Of a DNA stretch of 18,478 nucleotides, positions 1 through 7,506 are shown in pieces. Source of the DNA: Candidatus Saccharimonadota bacterium (GTDB lineage Bacteria; Patescibacteriota; Saccharimonadia; Saccharimonadales; Saccharimonadaceae); the NCBI GenBank assembly GCA_900555675.1, contig UNSN01000013.1, forward strand, positions 1 through 18,478, in the 5' to 3' direction. Each line of letters begins with the position of its first letter. Positions within the stretch are counted from its first letter, which is position 1. Under the pieces are notes generated by a model. That model searched no databases and had not been told where the DNA came from. It saw only the letters and a program-made list of their open reading frames with translations. Made by a program: the position numbers and the translations under genes.

Positions 1-257
1 ATTTCCCGCTCTTCTGGTTCGGCCAAATCTGGACGGTTGTTATCGCGGTAGATTTTAGCCGATTCGTTGCGTTTTTTGACTTCGCGAGCAACGACTTTTT
101 CGATTTCTTCATCGCTCAAGCCTTCATCGCGCTTACCTAGCTTAACCTCTTCATCCAGAATTGCTGCCGTCAGATTACGCAGCGTCTCGCCAACAAAACG
201 ATCGCCGCTAAGTAAAGCGGCTTTCATTTCATCTTTAATTCGCGCCTTCAGCGCCAT
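1..257 (-). CDS. YqeY/GatB-like domain protein (partial, 3' end outside window)
   Basis: The minus strand encodes 85 codons from ATG at 257, starting MALKARIKDEMKAALLSGD and continuing with TLRNLTAAILDEEVKLGKR and a lysine/glutamate-rich helix. This matches the N-terminal half of the YqeY family (about 150 residues, related to the tail domain of GatB, a tRNA-binding helical domain). The exact role of YqeY is not settled; a role in tRNA-dependent amidation or tRNA binding is inferred from the GatB relation. It starts 3 nt after the rpsU stop codon and has only a distant GGGAG upstream, so it is probably translated by coupling with rpsU and transcribed from the rpsU promoter. The rpsU-yqeY pairing is common in bacteria, which supports both calls. 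The window edge cuts it. Confidence 0.85.
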   Translation of the reverse strand, partial: MALKARIKDEMKAALLSGDRFVGETLRNLTAAILDEEVKLGKRDEGLSDEEIEKVVAREVKKRNESAKIYRDNNRPDLAEPEERE

Positions 258-260
258 TGG

Positions 261-476
261 CTAGCGAACTCCCAAACGCAACTTCTGCGTCTTTTCCGCC
301 TTGCGCATACGGCGAACAATTGCCCTGCTGCGCCGTACTGTTTTGCTAATCGGTTTTTCAAAGCGCATTGACGCTCTGGCTTTCTGCATCACGCCGCTTT
401 GCAAAAGCCGGCGGTTAAAACGGCGAAGAACGTTTTCATTCGCCTCTTTCTCGTCTTTACGTGTAACTCGTACCAT
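261..476 (-). CDS. rpsU: 30S ribosomal protein bS21
   Basis: A 71-residue basic protein, MVRVTRKDEKEANENVLRRF at the N-terminus followed by NRRLLQSGVMQKARASMRF, has the bS21 signature (VRV..E....LRRF.R....GV....R.R..FEKP). bS21 sits on the 30S platform near the anti-Shine-Dalgarno end of 16S rRNA and helps initiation. The frame is open further upstream to 515, but that stretch overlaps the promoter -10 and -35, and the bS21 homology begins exactly at ATG 476, so I chose that start. No Shine-Dalgarno sequence precedes it, and the predicted transcript begins only about 4 nt before the ATG. It is the first gene of an rpsU-yqeY unit. Confidence 0.93.
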   Translation of the reverse strand: MVRVTRKDEKEANENVLRRFNRRLLQSGVMQKARASMRFEKPISKTVRRSRAIVRRMRKAEKTQKLRLGVR

Positions 477-486
477 ATCGTTATGC

Positions 487-515
487 ATTATATCAGATGA
501 GGAATACTTTTGCAA
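487..515 (-). promoter_or_regulatory. Promoter of rpsU-yqeY
   Basis: On the minus strand, TTGCAA (510-515), a 17-nt spacer and TATAAT (487-492), with the extended -10 form TGATATAAT. The predicted transcription start is near 480, leaving a leader of about 4 nt before the rpsU ATG at 476. It lies in the gap after the recJ stop. Confidence 0.8.
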
Positions 516-539
516 AGCAAAATTTTACCCGGCCAAGTA

Positions 540-2177
540 TCAATCCAGCAAAATAACATGCAGCAACCGCCCCTCAACCGTTCGTACTCCCTGCCACTCA
601 TTGACAGTTGACTGGAACCACACCACCACCTCGTCGCCTGGCTCGCGGAAGAATTCCTCTGGCGCGTTGAACGCCAGCATCTGCAACACTTTACCGTTTT
701 TATCACGCAGCGCTAATTTAACGTGTTGCCCGTCCGCGCCCATTCGTCGCATGCTCAAAACTGATGCCCTGGTAATTTTTAGCACTGGTTCGGGATTACC
801 ATTGCCAAATGGCTCCATCTTCGCCAAATTTTCTATCAATTCTTCAGTAATTTCCGAAAAATCATCAATTTCTACATCAGCTCGCGGCAGCAAATATCGC
901 TCTTGGTTTGTTAATTGCAGCGAATCATAAAACTCATTCACCCGCCTACGAAAATCGTCAATTCTCTCAGTTGCCAACGTCACGCCAGCCGCCGCTCCAT
1001 GACCGCCGCCTTTAATAATGATGTCGTCAGCTGCGCGAACCGCGTCAGCTGCGGAAAAATCACCAAAACTTCGCGCCGAACCCGTAGCCTCGTCGCCACG
1101 CTCGCCAATTATAAAAACTGGCTTTTTGTATTTCTCAACCAACTTTGACGCCACAATTCCGATAACCCCGTGATTCCAATTGCCACTATTCACTACCAAA
1201 ACTCGATCATCAGTCATATTGTCCGCCTGCTGGCAAGCTTCGTCAAAAATCTCGTCCTGAATACTGCGACGCTTAATGTTCAATTCTTCCAATTTTTCAC
1301 TAGCCTCCAACGCCTCCAGTCCATCACTCGCCGTCAACATATCCAGAGCATATTGCGCCGTCTCCAATCTACCCGCCGCGTTCATTCGCGGACCCAAACC
1401 AAACCCCAAATGTCTAGCATTAACCTTCTCTGGCTCAATTCCCGCCACCGACATCAATGCCTTCAGACCAGGACGCCTCTGCTTTTTCAAAACCTCCAAG
1501 CCCCAATAGACATTCGCCCTATTTTCATCCGCCAACGTAACTATGTCGCAAACCGTTCCCAGCGCCACCAGATCCAATAGCCACTTCTCGTAACCATCTG
1601 GCAGCCCGTCCAGTTCAGTTTGCAAAGCCTGAACCAATTTAAACGCCACACCTGCACCACACAAATCGCGGAACGGATATTTATGACCAAGAAACTTCGG
1701 ATTGACCGCAGCAACACTCGGCGGTGGAGTCTCGGCAACATTATGGTGATCAGTCACCACCGTATCAATCCCCAAACTCGACGCATATTCAATTTCCGCA
1801 TGACACAAACTTCCCGTATCAACCGTGACAATTAAATCCGCGCCCATATTTCGTACCTTATCAACGGCACCCATCGTCATTCCGTAACCCTCAACAAACC
1901 GATTCGGAATAAATGCACCAACTTCCTTAAAGCCAAACTTGTCAAACGCATCCAGCAAAATTGCCGTCGCACTCAGCCCGTCAATATCGTAATCGCCGTA
2001 AATAACAATTTTCTCGCCCTCAGCGTGCGCCTTTTTTAAGCGATCCACCGCTTTTCTCATATCTGGCAATAAAAACGGATCATGCTTTACTGACGCGTAA
2101 TTCGGATGCAAAAATTCCTCACGCGCCGCACGCGTAGTTAAGCCTCGAGCCGCTAAAATTTTCTCAAATAATGTCAT
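540..2177 (-). CDS. recJ: Single-stranded-DNA-specific exonuclease RecJ
   Basis: A 545-residue protein of the DHH/DHHA1 phosphoesterase superfamily. Visible motifs are GDYDIDG (61-67), the second metal-binding aspartate in VTVDTG (117-122), TDHHN (142-146), GTVCDIV (207-213), GPRMNAAGR (262-270), HGVIGIVASK (336-345) and GGGHGAAAG (390-398, DHHA1). The C-terminal part (about 450-545) is the OB-fold region typical of RecJ. RecJ degrades single-stranded DNA 5' to 3' in recombination and mismatch repair. Length is close to the bacterial norm (about 560-580). Its ATG shares one base with the stop of the upstream wHTH gene (TAATG), so the two are translationally coupled. The usual TVDNG motif reads TVDTG here, a mild change. 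Confidence 0.95.
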   Translation of the reverse strand: MTLFEKILAARGLTTRAAREEFLHPNYASVKHDPFLLPDMRKAVDRLKKAHAEGEKIVIYGDYDIDGLSATAILLDAFDKFGFKEVGAFIPNRFVEGYGMTMGAVDKVRNMGADLIVTVDTGSLCHAEIEYASSLGIDTVVTDHHNVAETPPPSVAAVNPKFLGHKYPFRDLCGAGVAFKLVQALQTELDGLPDGYEKWLLDLVALGTVCDIVTLADENRANVYWGLEVLKKQRRPGLKALMSVAGIEPEKVNARHLGFGLGPRMNAAGRLETAQYALDMLTASDGLEALEASEKLEELNIKRRSIQDEIFDEACQQADNMTDDRVLVVNSGNWNHGVIGIVASKLVEKYKKPVFIIGERGDEATGSARSFGDFSAADAVRAADDIIIKGGGHGAAAGVTLATERIDDFRRRVNEFYDSLQLTNQERYLLPRADVEIDDFSEITEELIENLAKMEPFGNGNPEPVLKITRASVLSMRRMGADGQHVKLALRDKNGKVLQMLAFNAPEEFFREPGDEVVVWFQSTVNEWQGVRTVEGRLLHVILLD

Positions 2178-2479
2178 TAGTCTTTATCAGCCATGCCACG
2201 CTTTGATCGCGCTGAATATTGCTGAGATTTAATCACCATACTTTGCAATTCCTTAAAAATTGGGAATTGTTTATTAGTGAAATACGTACGTGAGTTACCT
2301 TGCTTTTCACTCTGCAAAAATCCAACCTTTTCTAGTCGCTTCAATTCTCGTTGAATGTTTCCAGGATCTTCCTTAATTAGCTTTGCTAATCCGCGAACAT
2401 GTGTGTGAAAATCAGGATACTTAGCGTATACTACTACAATTTTTCGCCGCACCCTAGATGTAATAAAAACGTCTAACAT
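2177..2479 (-). CDS. Winged-helix DNA-binding protein (ArsR-like)
   Basis: A 100-residue protein. Residues about 8-65 fit a winged helix-turn-helix: SRVRRKIVVVY (helix 1), VRGLAKLIKEDPGNIQRELKRL (helix 2-turn-recognition helix), then GFLQSEKQGNSRTYFTNKQF as the wing. The C-terminus is a short basic helix. The family is seen next to nucleotidyltransferases and in many regulators; the target here is unknown. AGGGAGG lies only 2 nt before the ATG, closer than usual, so a GTG at codon 10 is an alternative start, though that would cut the first helix. It is co-transcribed with recJ (TAATG overlap); whether it regulates recJ or itself is inference. Confidence 0.75.
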   Translation of the reverse strand: MLDVFITSRVRRKIVVVYAKYPDFHTHVRGLAKLIKEDPGNIQRELKRLEKVGFLQSEKQGNSRTYFTNKQFPIFKELQSMVIKSQQYSARSKRGMADKD

Positions 2480-2508
2480 AACCTCCCTAACGCATCTTTC
2501 TTAATTAA

Positions 2509-2538
2509 AGTTTATCACAATTTTACAACACCCGACAA
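2509..2538 (-). promoter_or_regulatory. Promoter of wHTH-recJ
   Basis: Minus strand TTGTCG (2533-2538), 18-nt spacer, TAAACT (2509-2514) with an extended TG one base upstream of the -10. The predicted start near 2502 gives a leader of about 23 nt that contains AGGGAGG at 2482-2488. Confidence 0.5.
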
Positions 2539-2543
2539 GTTTT

Positions 2544-3203
2544 TTACTTCCAATTCAAAATAACCTGGTTAATTTTCGCTATCGTTTCCTCTTTGGACGG
2601 CAACGTATTGTCCTCGTAATAATGATTTAATCCCATAAAATTCTCCTTCACGTCCAAGATATGCATTTCGTCAACCGTCATATGCAATTTATCCACCGCC
2701 GCCACGCCACAAAACGGCACCGCAATCACCAACTTCTCAATCCGAACAGACTTCAGAAAACTTAAAGCCACATCCAAAACCGACAAATCATCGCCAAAAC
2801 CATCACTCGCCAAAATCACCACCCGATCCTTCAGCATATCCTTATCGATGATTCCACCATCACCCAAAAGCCTATTCATTTTCTGATGAGCCTCGCGCTT
2901 TTTTTCCTCCAGATAACCGTGAAATTCACTAGTATATTCATTAATTTCACCGTCAGAAAATTGGCTATTATACGTAAATTGCCCAGACTGCGACATCGCC
3001 CCGATGCTTAAACTTTCCCCGGGGATCTCAATCCCTTCACTCAGCAGCATCATGAGAACACAGTGAAGCTTCACTGCAATTTGCTCACCAATCAACACGC
3101 CACCTTCTCCAATTGCAACCACCGCGCAGTTTTCATAGCGATACTTTTCCAGCACTTGATCAGCCAGAATTGCCCCAGCCTGCGAACGACTCTCAAAATA
3201 CAT
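2544..3203 (-). CDS. Phosphoribosyltransferase-like protein, degenerate PRPP motif
   Basis: A 219-residue protein resembling predicted phosphoribosyltransferases of the COG1926 type. VVAIGEGGVLIGEQIA (28-43) fits the first beta-loop with the PPi loop; RVVILASDGFGDDLSVLDVA (127-146) sits where the PRPP-binding motif is normally found (VILVDDG.ATGAT); FMGLNHYYED near the C-terminus resembles the family's ending (F..VG..Y.DF). The expected Asp-Asp-Gly is Ser-Asp-Gly and the TGAT loop is GDDL, so classical PRPP binding may be lost. Residues 85-120 form a charged helix inserted before the motif. It stands alone, divergent from priA, with a -10 box 6 nt before its ATG and no Shine-Dalgarno. Substrate unknown. 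Confidence 0.6.
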   Translation of the reverse strand: MYFESRSQAGAILADQVLEKYRYENCAVVAIGEGGVLIGEQIAVKLHCVLMMLLSEGIEIPGESLSIGAMSQSGQFTYNSQFSDGEINEYTSEFHGYLEEKKREAHQKMNRLLGDGGIIDKDMLKDRVVILASDGFGDDLSVLDVALSFLKSVRIEKLVIAVPFCGVAAVDKLHMTVDEMHILDVKENFMGLNHYYEDNTLPSKEETIAKINQVILNWK

Positions 3204-3207
3204 ATGC

Positions 3208-3236
3208 TTATTTTAGCATTTTTTTCGCGATATAAT
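3208..3236 (+). promoter_or_regulatory. Promoter of priA (leaderless)
   Basis: TATAAT at 3231-3236 with a weak TTATTT at 3208-3213 (17-nt spacer). Only 6 nt separate the -10 from the ATG at 3243, so the predicted start is the A of ATG. There is no Shine-Dalgarno site between them. Confidence 0.65.
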
Positions 3237-3238
3237 AT
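3210..3238 (-). promoter_or_regulatory. Promoter of the phosphoribosyltransferase-like gene (leaderless)
   Basis: Minus strand TAAAAT at 3210-3215 lies 6 nt from the ATG at 3203, with only a poor -35 (ATATTA at 3233-3238, 17-nt spacer). It overlaps the priA promoter on the opposite strand almost completely. Confidence 0.45.
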
Positions 3239-3242
3239 AAAC

Positions 3243-5183
3243 ATGCATTACTATTTGGTTTCGCCAACAAGAATCGTCCGCGCCGACGCAAGTTCGTTTA
3301 CGTATTCTTCAGAGGAAAGACTGCCGACCGGAATGATTGTTGCTATAGAAATCGGTAAAATCAATGCTATTGGCGTAGTTCTACAAGAAGTTCGCCAGCC
3401 CGATTTTGAAGTCAAGCCAATTAGTAAAATCATCGAAGAATATCCCTTGCCAATCGAACTCGTTCAAACCGCCATATGGATGAGTAAATATTACGCTACA
3501 CACCAAGCGACCGTCTGGCAAACAATTTTACCCAGCGGTTTATCCAAAAAACGTCGCTCAATTAGCCAGTCCACCCCAGTTAATCCAGCAGAAAATCGAA
3601 CAAAAAATGTATTCACTGATGAGCAAAAAGCAGCCCTCCAGACCATCGAAAATCTCCATTCCGGAACGGCACTTTTACACGGCGTAACTGGCTCAGGAAA
3701 AACTCTAGTATACATAGAAGCCGTAAAACAAGCCTTAAAAGAAGAGCGATCGGCAATAATCTTAGTCCCCGAAATTGCCCTGACTTCGCAACTAGTTGCT
3801 GAGTTCTCTGCTCATCTACCAAATGTCATAGTTACCCATTCCAAGCAAACCGAAGCTCAACGATATGCAATCTGGAAAAGAGTTATTGGCTCAAACGATC
3901 CGGTAATAATCATCGGTCCACGATCTGCCCTTTTTGCGCCCGTGCAACAACTTGGACTTGTGGTAATTGACGAGTGTCATGAACCGAGCTTCAAGCAAGA
4001 GCAATCCCCTCGATATTCAGCCCTCCGCGTCGCCTCAATCCTTACAAATCAACATCGCGGCAAGCTAATTCTAGGTAGCGCTACTCCAGCAGTTGCCGAC
4101 TATTACATTGCCAAAAAATCAAATACACCAATCATTACAATGACAAAACCAGCAAGGCCAGACACCGTTTCCCCTAACGTGACGCTGGTCGACATGACAA
4201 AGCGCAACAATTTTACTCAACATCAATTTCTCTCTGACTCACTTCTGAAATCTATAAACACAGCATTATCAAAAAATGAGCAAGTTCTTATTTTTCACAA
4301 TCGACGCGGCACGGCATCAATCACATTATGCGATAACTGCGGCTGGCAGGCTGGCTGCCCACGTTGTTTTATTCCGCTCACTCTGCACGCGGATAGTCAT
4401 AAATTGTCATGTCACATTTGCGGTTTTTCGACCAAAGTTCCTACTAGTTGCCCTGAATGTAAAAACGCCGATATCATTCATAAAGGTATCGGAACTAAGC
4501 GAATTGAAGACGAATTACAGAGGTTATTCCCGAACAAAAAAATTGCTCGATTTGATAAAGACACCGATTTGAAAGCTACCGTGGACGAGCGTTATGATGA
4601 ATTGAAAAATGGCAAAATAGATATAATTATCGGCACGCAAGTTATTGCCAAGGGGTTGGATTTACCGCATTTAACAGTCGTCGGAGTCGTTCAGGCTGAC
4701 ACCGGACTTTCCCTCCCCGACTATTCATCACCCGAACGAACATTTCAATTGCTCGCCCAAGTCGTCGGCCGTGTCGGCAGGTCAAGCACACCAACAGAAG
4801 TTGTCGTCCAGTCATATCAACCAAATCACCCATCCATCACAAACGGACTATCTCAAAACTATGCAGAATTTTATCAAAGAACCATATCTCAGCGACAAAA
4901 AACCAACTTTCCACCCTTCACTTACTTATTAAAACTAACTTGCGTTTATAAAACCGAATCCGCCGCCATAAGGAACGCTAAAAAATTGTCCGAACTATTA
5001 AAATCCAATTTTGACAACATTGAAGTTTTTGGACCAACGCCCGCTTTTTATGAGCGCGTCCGTGATACATATCGATGGCAAATCGTAGTAAAAAGTCCCA
5101 AACGACAAGAGCTTCTTGACGTCTTGGATTTCCTGCCGTCATCACACTGGCAATACGAACTCGACCCTGTAAGTCTACTGTAA
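3243..5183 (+). CDS. priA: Primosomal protein N' (PriA helicase)
   Basis: A 646-residue superfamily 2 helicase that restarts stalled replication forks. Seen in order: N-terminal DNA-binding region (1-110), Walker A GVTGSGKT (147-154), DExH box DECH (243-246, usually DEEH), LGSATP (278-283), HNRRG (352-356), eight zinc-binding cysteines at 363, 366, 372, 375, 390, 393, 403 and 406, then GTQVIAKGLDLP and QVVGRVGR (motifs V and VI). E. coli PriA is 732 residues, so this is a compact version. The frame is open upstream to 3063, but that part runs into the divergent gene and past the promoter; ATG 3243 directly follows the -10 and begins the family homology (MHYYLVSPTR). Confidence 0.95.
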   Translation: MHYYLVSPTRIVRADASSFTYSSEERLPTGMIVAIEIGKINAIGVVLQEVRQPDFEVKPISKIIEEYPLPIELVQTAIWMSKYYATHQATVWQTILPSGLSKKRRSISQSTPVNPAENRTKNVFTDEQKAALQTIENLHSGTALLHGVTGSGKTLVYIEAVKQALKEERSAIILVPEIALTSQLVAEFSAHLPNVIVTHSKQTEAQRYAIWKRVIGSNDPVIIIGPRSALFAPVQQLGLVVIDECHEPSFKQEQSPRYSALRVASILTNQHRGKLILGSATPAVADYYIAKKSNTPIITMTKPARPDTVSPNVTLVDMTKRNNFTQHQFLSDSLLKSINTALSKNEQVLIFHNRRGTASITLCDNCGWQAGCPRCFIPLTLHADSHKLSCHICGFSTKVPTSCPECKNADIIHKGIGTKRIEDELQRLFPNKKIARFDKDTDLKATVDERYDELKNGKIDIIIGTQVIAKGLDLPHLTVVGVVQADTGLSLPDYSSPERTFQLLAQVVGRVGRSSTPTEVVVQSYQPNHPSITNGLSQNYAEFYQRTISQRQKTNFPPFTYLLKLTCVYKTESAAIRNAKKLSELLKSNFDNIEVFGPTPAFYERVRDTYRWQIVVKSPKRQELLDVLDFLPSSHWQYELDPVSLL

Positions 5184-5196
5184 TTTCTGTTATAAT
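5168..5196 (+). promoter_or_regulatory. Promoter of def-fmt (leaderless)
   Basis: TATAAT at 5191-5196 with extended TG (TGTTATAAT) and a weak TGTAAG at 5168-5173, 17-nt spacer. The ATG of def at 5204 is 7 nt after the -10, so the transcript should begin at 5203 or 5204. No ribosome binding site is visible. Confidence 0.65.
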
Positions 5197-5203
5197 TATA
5201 GCA

Positions 5204-5779
5204 ATGACAAAAGACGATATTATCACATTACCAAACCCACATCTTCGCCAAAAATCATCGAAAATCCACATTGTTACTAATGATGTTATAAAACTAGCAG
5301 ACGAAATGACCGCAGCTGCGCTGGACTGGGAAGACTCCAGACCTCACGAAATTAGCGCTGCCCTGGCTGCCGTGCAAGTCGACAAATTAGAGCGTGTTGT
5401 GATTGTTCGAGCTGACTTTGAAAGAAAATCAACTCGCGAATTCATTACTCTTATCAATCCAGAAATCGTGAAATATGAAGGCGAAGTTGTTGAAGACTTT
5501 GAGGGATGCTTAAGCGTTAAAAGCATTTACGGAAAAGTTCCTCGCTACAGTAAAATTCGCGTAAAAGCCATGAATTTAGATGGCGAAGAAGTGCGAATTA
5601 AAGCCGAAGGATTTTTGGCGCGCGTATTGCAGCACGAGATAGACCACTGTAATGGATTAGTTTTTATAGACCATATTAAGGATAAAAAAGATGCTTTTTA
5701 TACGCTCGACGAGAAAGGCGAGTTGCAACCGCTAGATTATGACAAAGACATCGCCAAAAATAGTATTCTTTGGGACTGA
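5204..5779 (+). CDS. def: Peptide deformylase
   Basis: A 191-residue metalloenzyme that removes the formyl group from the N-terminal methionine of new proteins. Motif 2 FEGCLSV carries the metal-binding Cys102; motif 3 QHEIDH (143-148) carries His144, Glu145 and His148. Motif 1, usually G.G.AA.Q, reads SAALAAVQ (51-58): the glutamine that stabilises the intermediate is kept (Q58) but both glycines are replaced by Ser and Ala. The C-terminal tail of about 35 residues after motif 3 is charged. The gene overlaps fmt by 41 nt. Deformylase and formyltransferase act at the two ends of the same formyl-methionine cycle, so co-expression makes sense. Confidence 0.92.
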   Translation: MTKDDIITLPNPHLRQKSSKIHIVTNDVIKLADEMTAAALDWEDSRPHEISAALAAVQVDKLERVVIVRADFERKSTREFITLINPEIVKYEGEVVEDFEGCLSVKSIYGKVPRYSKIRVKAMNLDGEEVRIKAEGFLARVLQHEIDHCNGLVFIDHIKDKKDAFYTLDEKGELQPLDYDKDIAKNSILWD

Positions 5780-6623
5780 AAATTACAGTCTAATTACCTT
5801 AGAAGCTCTCGTTGAAGAGGGATTTAACGTTGTTTGTGTTATCACCAAGCCCGACACCAAGCGCGGTCGCGGACACAAACTTACTGAGCCTCCAGTAAAA
5901 ACATTCGCTAAATCTCACAATATTCCAGTTTTGCAGCCAAGCAAAGTCAGTGAAATTACCGACTACATAAAACAACTTCAGCCAGTAACGGGCGTTTTGG
6001 TTGCATACGGAAAAATCATTCCCCAGTCAATTATCGACTTATTTACACCGGGAATTATCAACGTTCACCCTTCTCTACTACCAAAATATCGAGGACCTTC
6101 ACCTATTGAATCAGCTATAGCCAATAGAGATACCGAAACTGGCGTATCGATAATGCAACTTGATAGTAAAATGGACGCCGGTCCTATATACGTTCAAACT
6201 CGACAAGCCCTCACTGGAAAAGAATCAAAGTCCGAGCTGTACGACAAACTATTCCACGACGGCACTTCTCTTCTAATAAAAAACCTATCAAACATCATCA
6301 ACGGGAATCTTCAACCAACACCACAGGACAATTCTCAGGCTTCATATTGCCAATTATTAAGCAAGGACAATTCATGGCTCAATGCTGAGCGTATGACCGC
6401 CGCCGAGGCTGAAGCCCACGTTCGCGCACATCTCGGATTTCCGCGTAGCCGAATGACAATTGATGATCGAGATATAATCATCACGAAATCTCATTGCGAC
6501 AAAACTCCGGGTTCTCGCCTTGATAAAAAATTTGCCGACGGCAACTATTTAATTATTGACGAGCTCATCGCACCCAGCGGAAAAACAATGACCGCTGAAG
6601 ATTACCTAAGAGGCTACAAATAA
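5739..6623 (+). CDS. fmt: Methionyl-tRNA formyltransferase
   Basis: A 294-residue enzyme that transfers a formyl group from 10-formyl-tetrahydrofolate to initiator Met-tRNA. IVFFGTENYSLITLEAL is the N-terminal Rossmann-like strand and loop; NVHPSLLPKYRGPSP holds the catalytic Asn108 and His110; MDAGPI holds Asp146. Residues about 205-294 form the small C-terminal tRNA-binding barrel (SWLNAERMTAAEAEAHVRA). Slightly shorter than E. coli Fmt (315). The ATG at 5739 lies inside def in another frame, and no later ATG keeps the first strand, so translational coupling to def is likely. A strong terminator hairpin starts at the stop codon. Confidence 0.94.
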   Translation: MTKTSPKIVFFGTENYSLITLEALVEEGFNVVCVITKPDTKRGRGHKLTEPPVKTFAKSHNIPVLQPSKVSEITDYIKQLQPVTGVLVAYGKIIPQSIIDLFTPGIINVHPSLLPKYRGPSPIESAIANRDTETGVSIMQLDSKMDAGPIYVQTRQALTGKESKSELYDKLFHDGTSLLIKNLSNIINGNLQPTPQDNSQASYCQLLSKDNSWLNAERMTAAEAEAHVRAHLGFPRSRMTIDDRDIIITKSHCDKTPGSRLDKKFADGNYLIIDELIAPSGKTMTAEDYLRGYK

Positions 6624-6652
6624 AAATAACCCCACATAAGGGGTTATTTTAT
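6623..6652. terminator. Bidirectional intrinsic terminator
   Basis: Perfect 11-bp stem: AAAATAACCCC (6623-6633), 6-nt loop, GGGGTTATTTT (6640-6650). A-rich and T-rich flanks let it act on both strands, ending fmt (plus) and the DUF5663-like gene (minus). Confidence 0.9.
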
Positions 6653-6665
6653 CATCCGTATAAAA

Positions 6666-7094
6666 TTACGCTTGGACTGAACCTAAAATAGCATCTTTAT
6701 TCGCTATAATTTCCTTCTTAAGATCAGCCATCACTGCAGCCACAACGTCACGATAATCTGGTCGATTAACCTCTAGCCACTTAGTAGCTGCAAATTCATC
6801 CTTCAGACGCGGATCGTCAACGGGCAAACCTGAAGCTTGTGACATTTTCTGCAGCATTGGTTCCTGCTGATAATTAGGCGCATGTTTCATCAGAAAATCA
6901 TCCACAGCACCCGGAGTTTTATCGATAATTCCCGCAAACTCCTCCAGCTGAGCATCACTCATCCCCTGGCTCAATCGTTCGCCAACTCGAAGCTCTAGTT
7001 CGCTATAAATATGCTGCAACAACGATTTTTGCTGATCTTCTGGCAGCTGGTCCAGCCCCAATTCTTTAAGAAATTCTTCATTCAGTTGGAACAT
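6666..7094 (-). CDS. DUF5663-like small protein, larger paralog
   Basis: A 142-residue acidic, all-helical protein with no signal peptide or membrane segment. It begins MFQLNEEFLKELGLDQLPED, and the next gene upstream (7157-7471) begins MFEITDEFLAQAGFGSLPAD, so the two are clear paralogs over the first 60 or so residues (both go on with a helix, then a Glu/Asp-rich LEEFAGIIDKT or LDEFMELLDGD). This N-terminal pattern is what I recall for DUF5663, a family found mostly in Patescibacteria; the assignment is from memory. The extra C-terminal part (70-142) ends in two predicted helices. A near-perfect AAGGAGG lies 3 nt before the ATG. Function unknown. Confidence 0.7.
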   Translation of the reverse strand: MFQLNEEFLKELGLDQLPEDQQKSLLQHIYSELELRVGERLSQGMSDAQLEEFAGIIDKTPGAVDDFLMKHAPNYQQEPMLQKMSQASGLPVDDPRLKDEFAATKWLEVNRPDYRDVVAAVMADLKKEIIANKDAILGSVQA

Positions 7095-7130
7095 AGTCCT
7101 CCTTTTCTTTCGTCTATATGATTAAGTTAA

Positions 7131-7159
7131 ATTATACCAGTAACTGTTTAATATTACTA
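7131..7159 (-). promoter_or_regulatory. Probable promoter of the 142-residue DUF5663-like gene
   Basis: Minus strand TATAAT at 7131-7136 in the extended form TGGTATAAT, with only a poor -35 (TAGTAA at 7154-7159, 17-nt spacer). The predicted start near 7124 gives a leader of about 30 nt with a strong AAGGAGG. Confidence 0.5.
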
Positions 7160-7471
7160 TCCACGCATCATATTCAGCGCGTCATTGTATAATTTTTGCA
7201 GCTCGACCATAGTCTCATTCATCGAGGTTTGAACAATTTCTGTTAAATTAACGCCATTATTTGCACACCAATTCAATACTACAGAAGCATCGTCGCCATC
7301 CAGTAATTCCATAAACTCATCCAGCTTCGCTTCGCCAACAGCCAGTAAAATCTTCCTCGTAATCTTATCCTGGACACTGTTAGCGACGTCTTCCCTCATC
7401 TGTTCTTTTTTATCCGCAGGCAATGATCCAAAACCAGCCTGTGCTAAGAATTCGTCAGTAATTTCAAACAT
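7157..7471 (-). CDS. DUF5663-like small protein, smaller paralog
   Basis: A 104-residue acidic helical protein, paralogous to the gene just downstream: both start MF(Q/E)(L/I)..EFL...G...LP.D and have a VG(E)..L....LDEF..(I/L)(I/L)D block at residues 38-58. It has no membrane segment or known catalytic motif. AAGGAGA lies 6 nt before the ATG. It begins 35 nt after the stop of the 606-residue gene with no terminator between, so it may be read from that gene's promoter. A role as a small cytosolic structural or adaptor protein is only a guess; I do not know its function. Confidence 0.7.
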   Translation of the reverse strand: MFEITDEFLAQAGFGSLPADKKEQMREDVANSVQDKITRKILLAVGEAKLDEFMELLDGDDASVVLNWCANNGVNLTEIVQTSMNETMVELQKLYNDALNMMRG

Positions 7472-7506
7472 TTTTTATCTCCTTGTTTATTTTTATATTT
7501 TATCTA

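Noticed and set aside
3063..3242. 60-codon N-terminal extension of PriA
   Set aside because: It is antisense to the divergent gene and lies upstream of the priA promoter; PriA homology begins at 3243.
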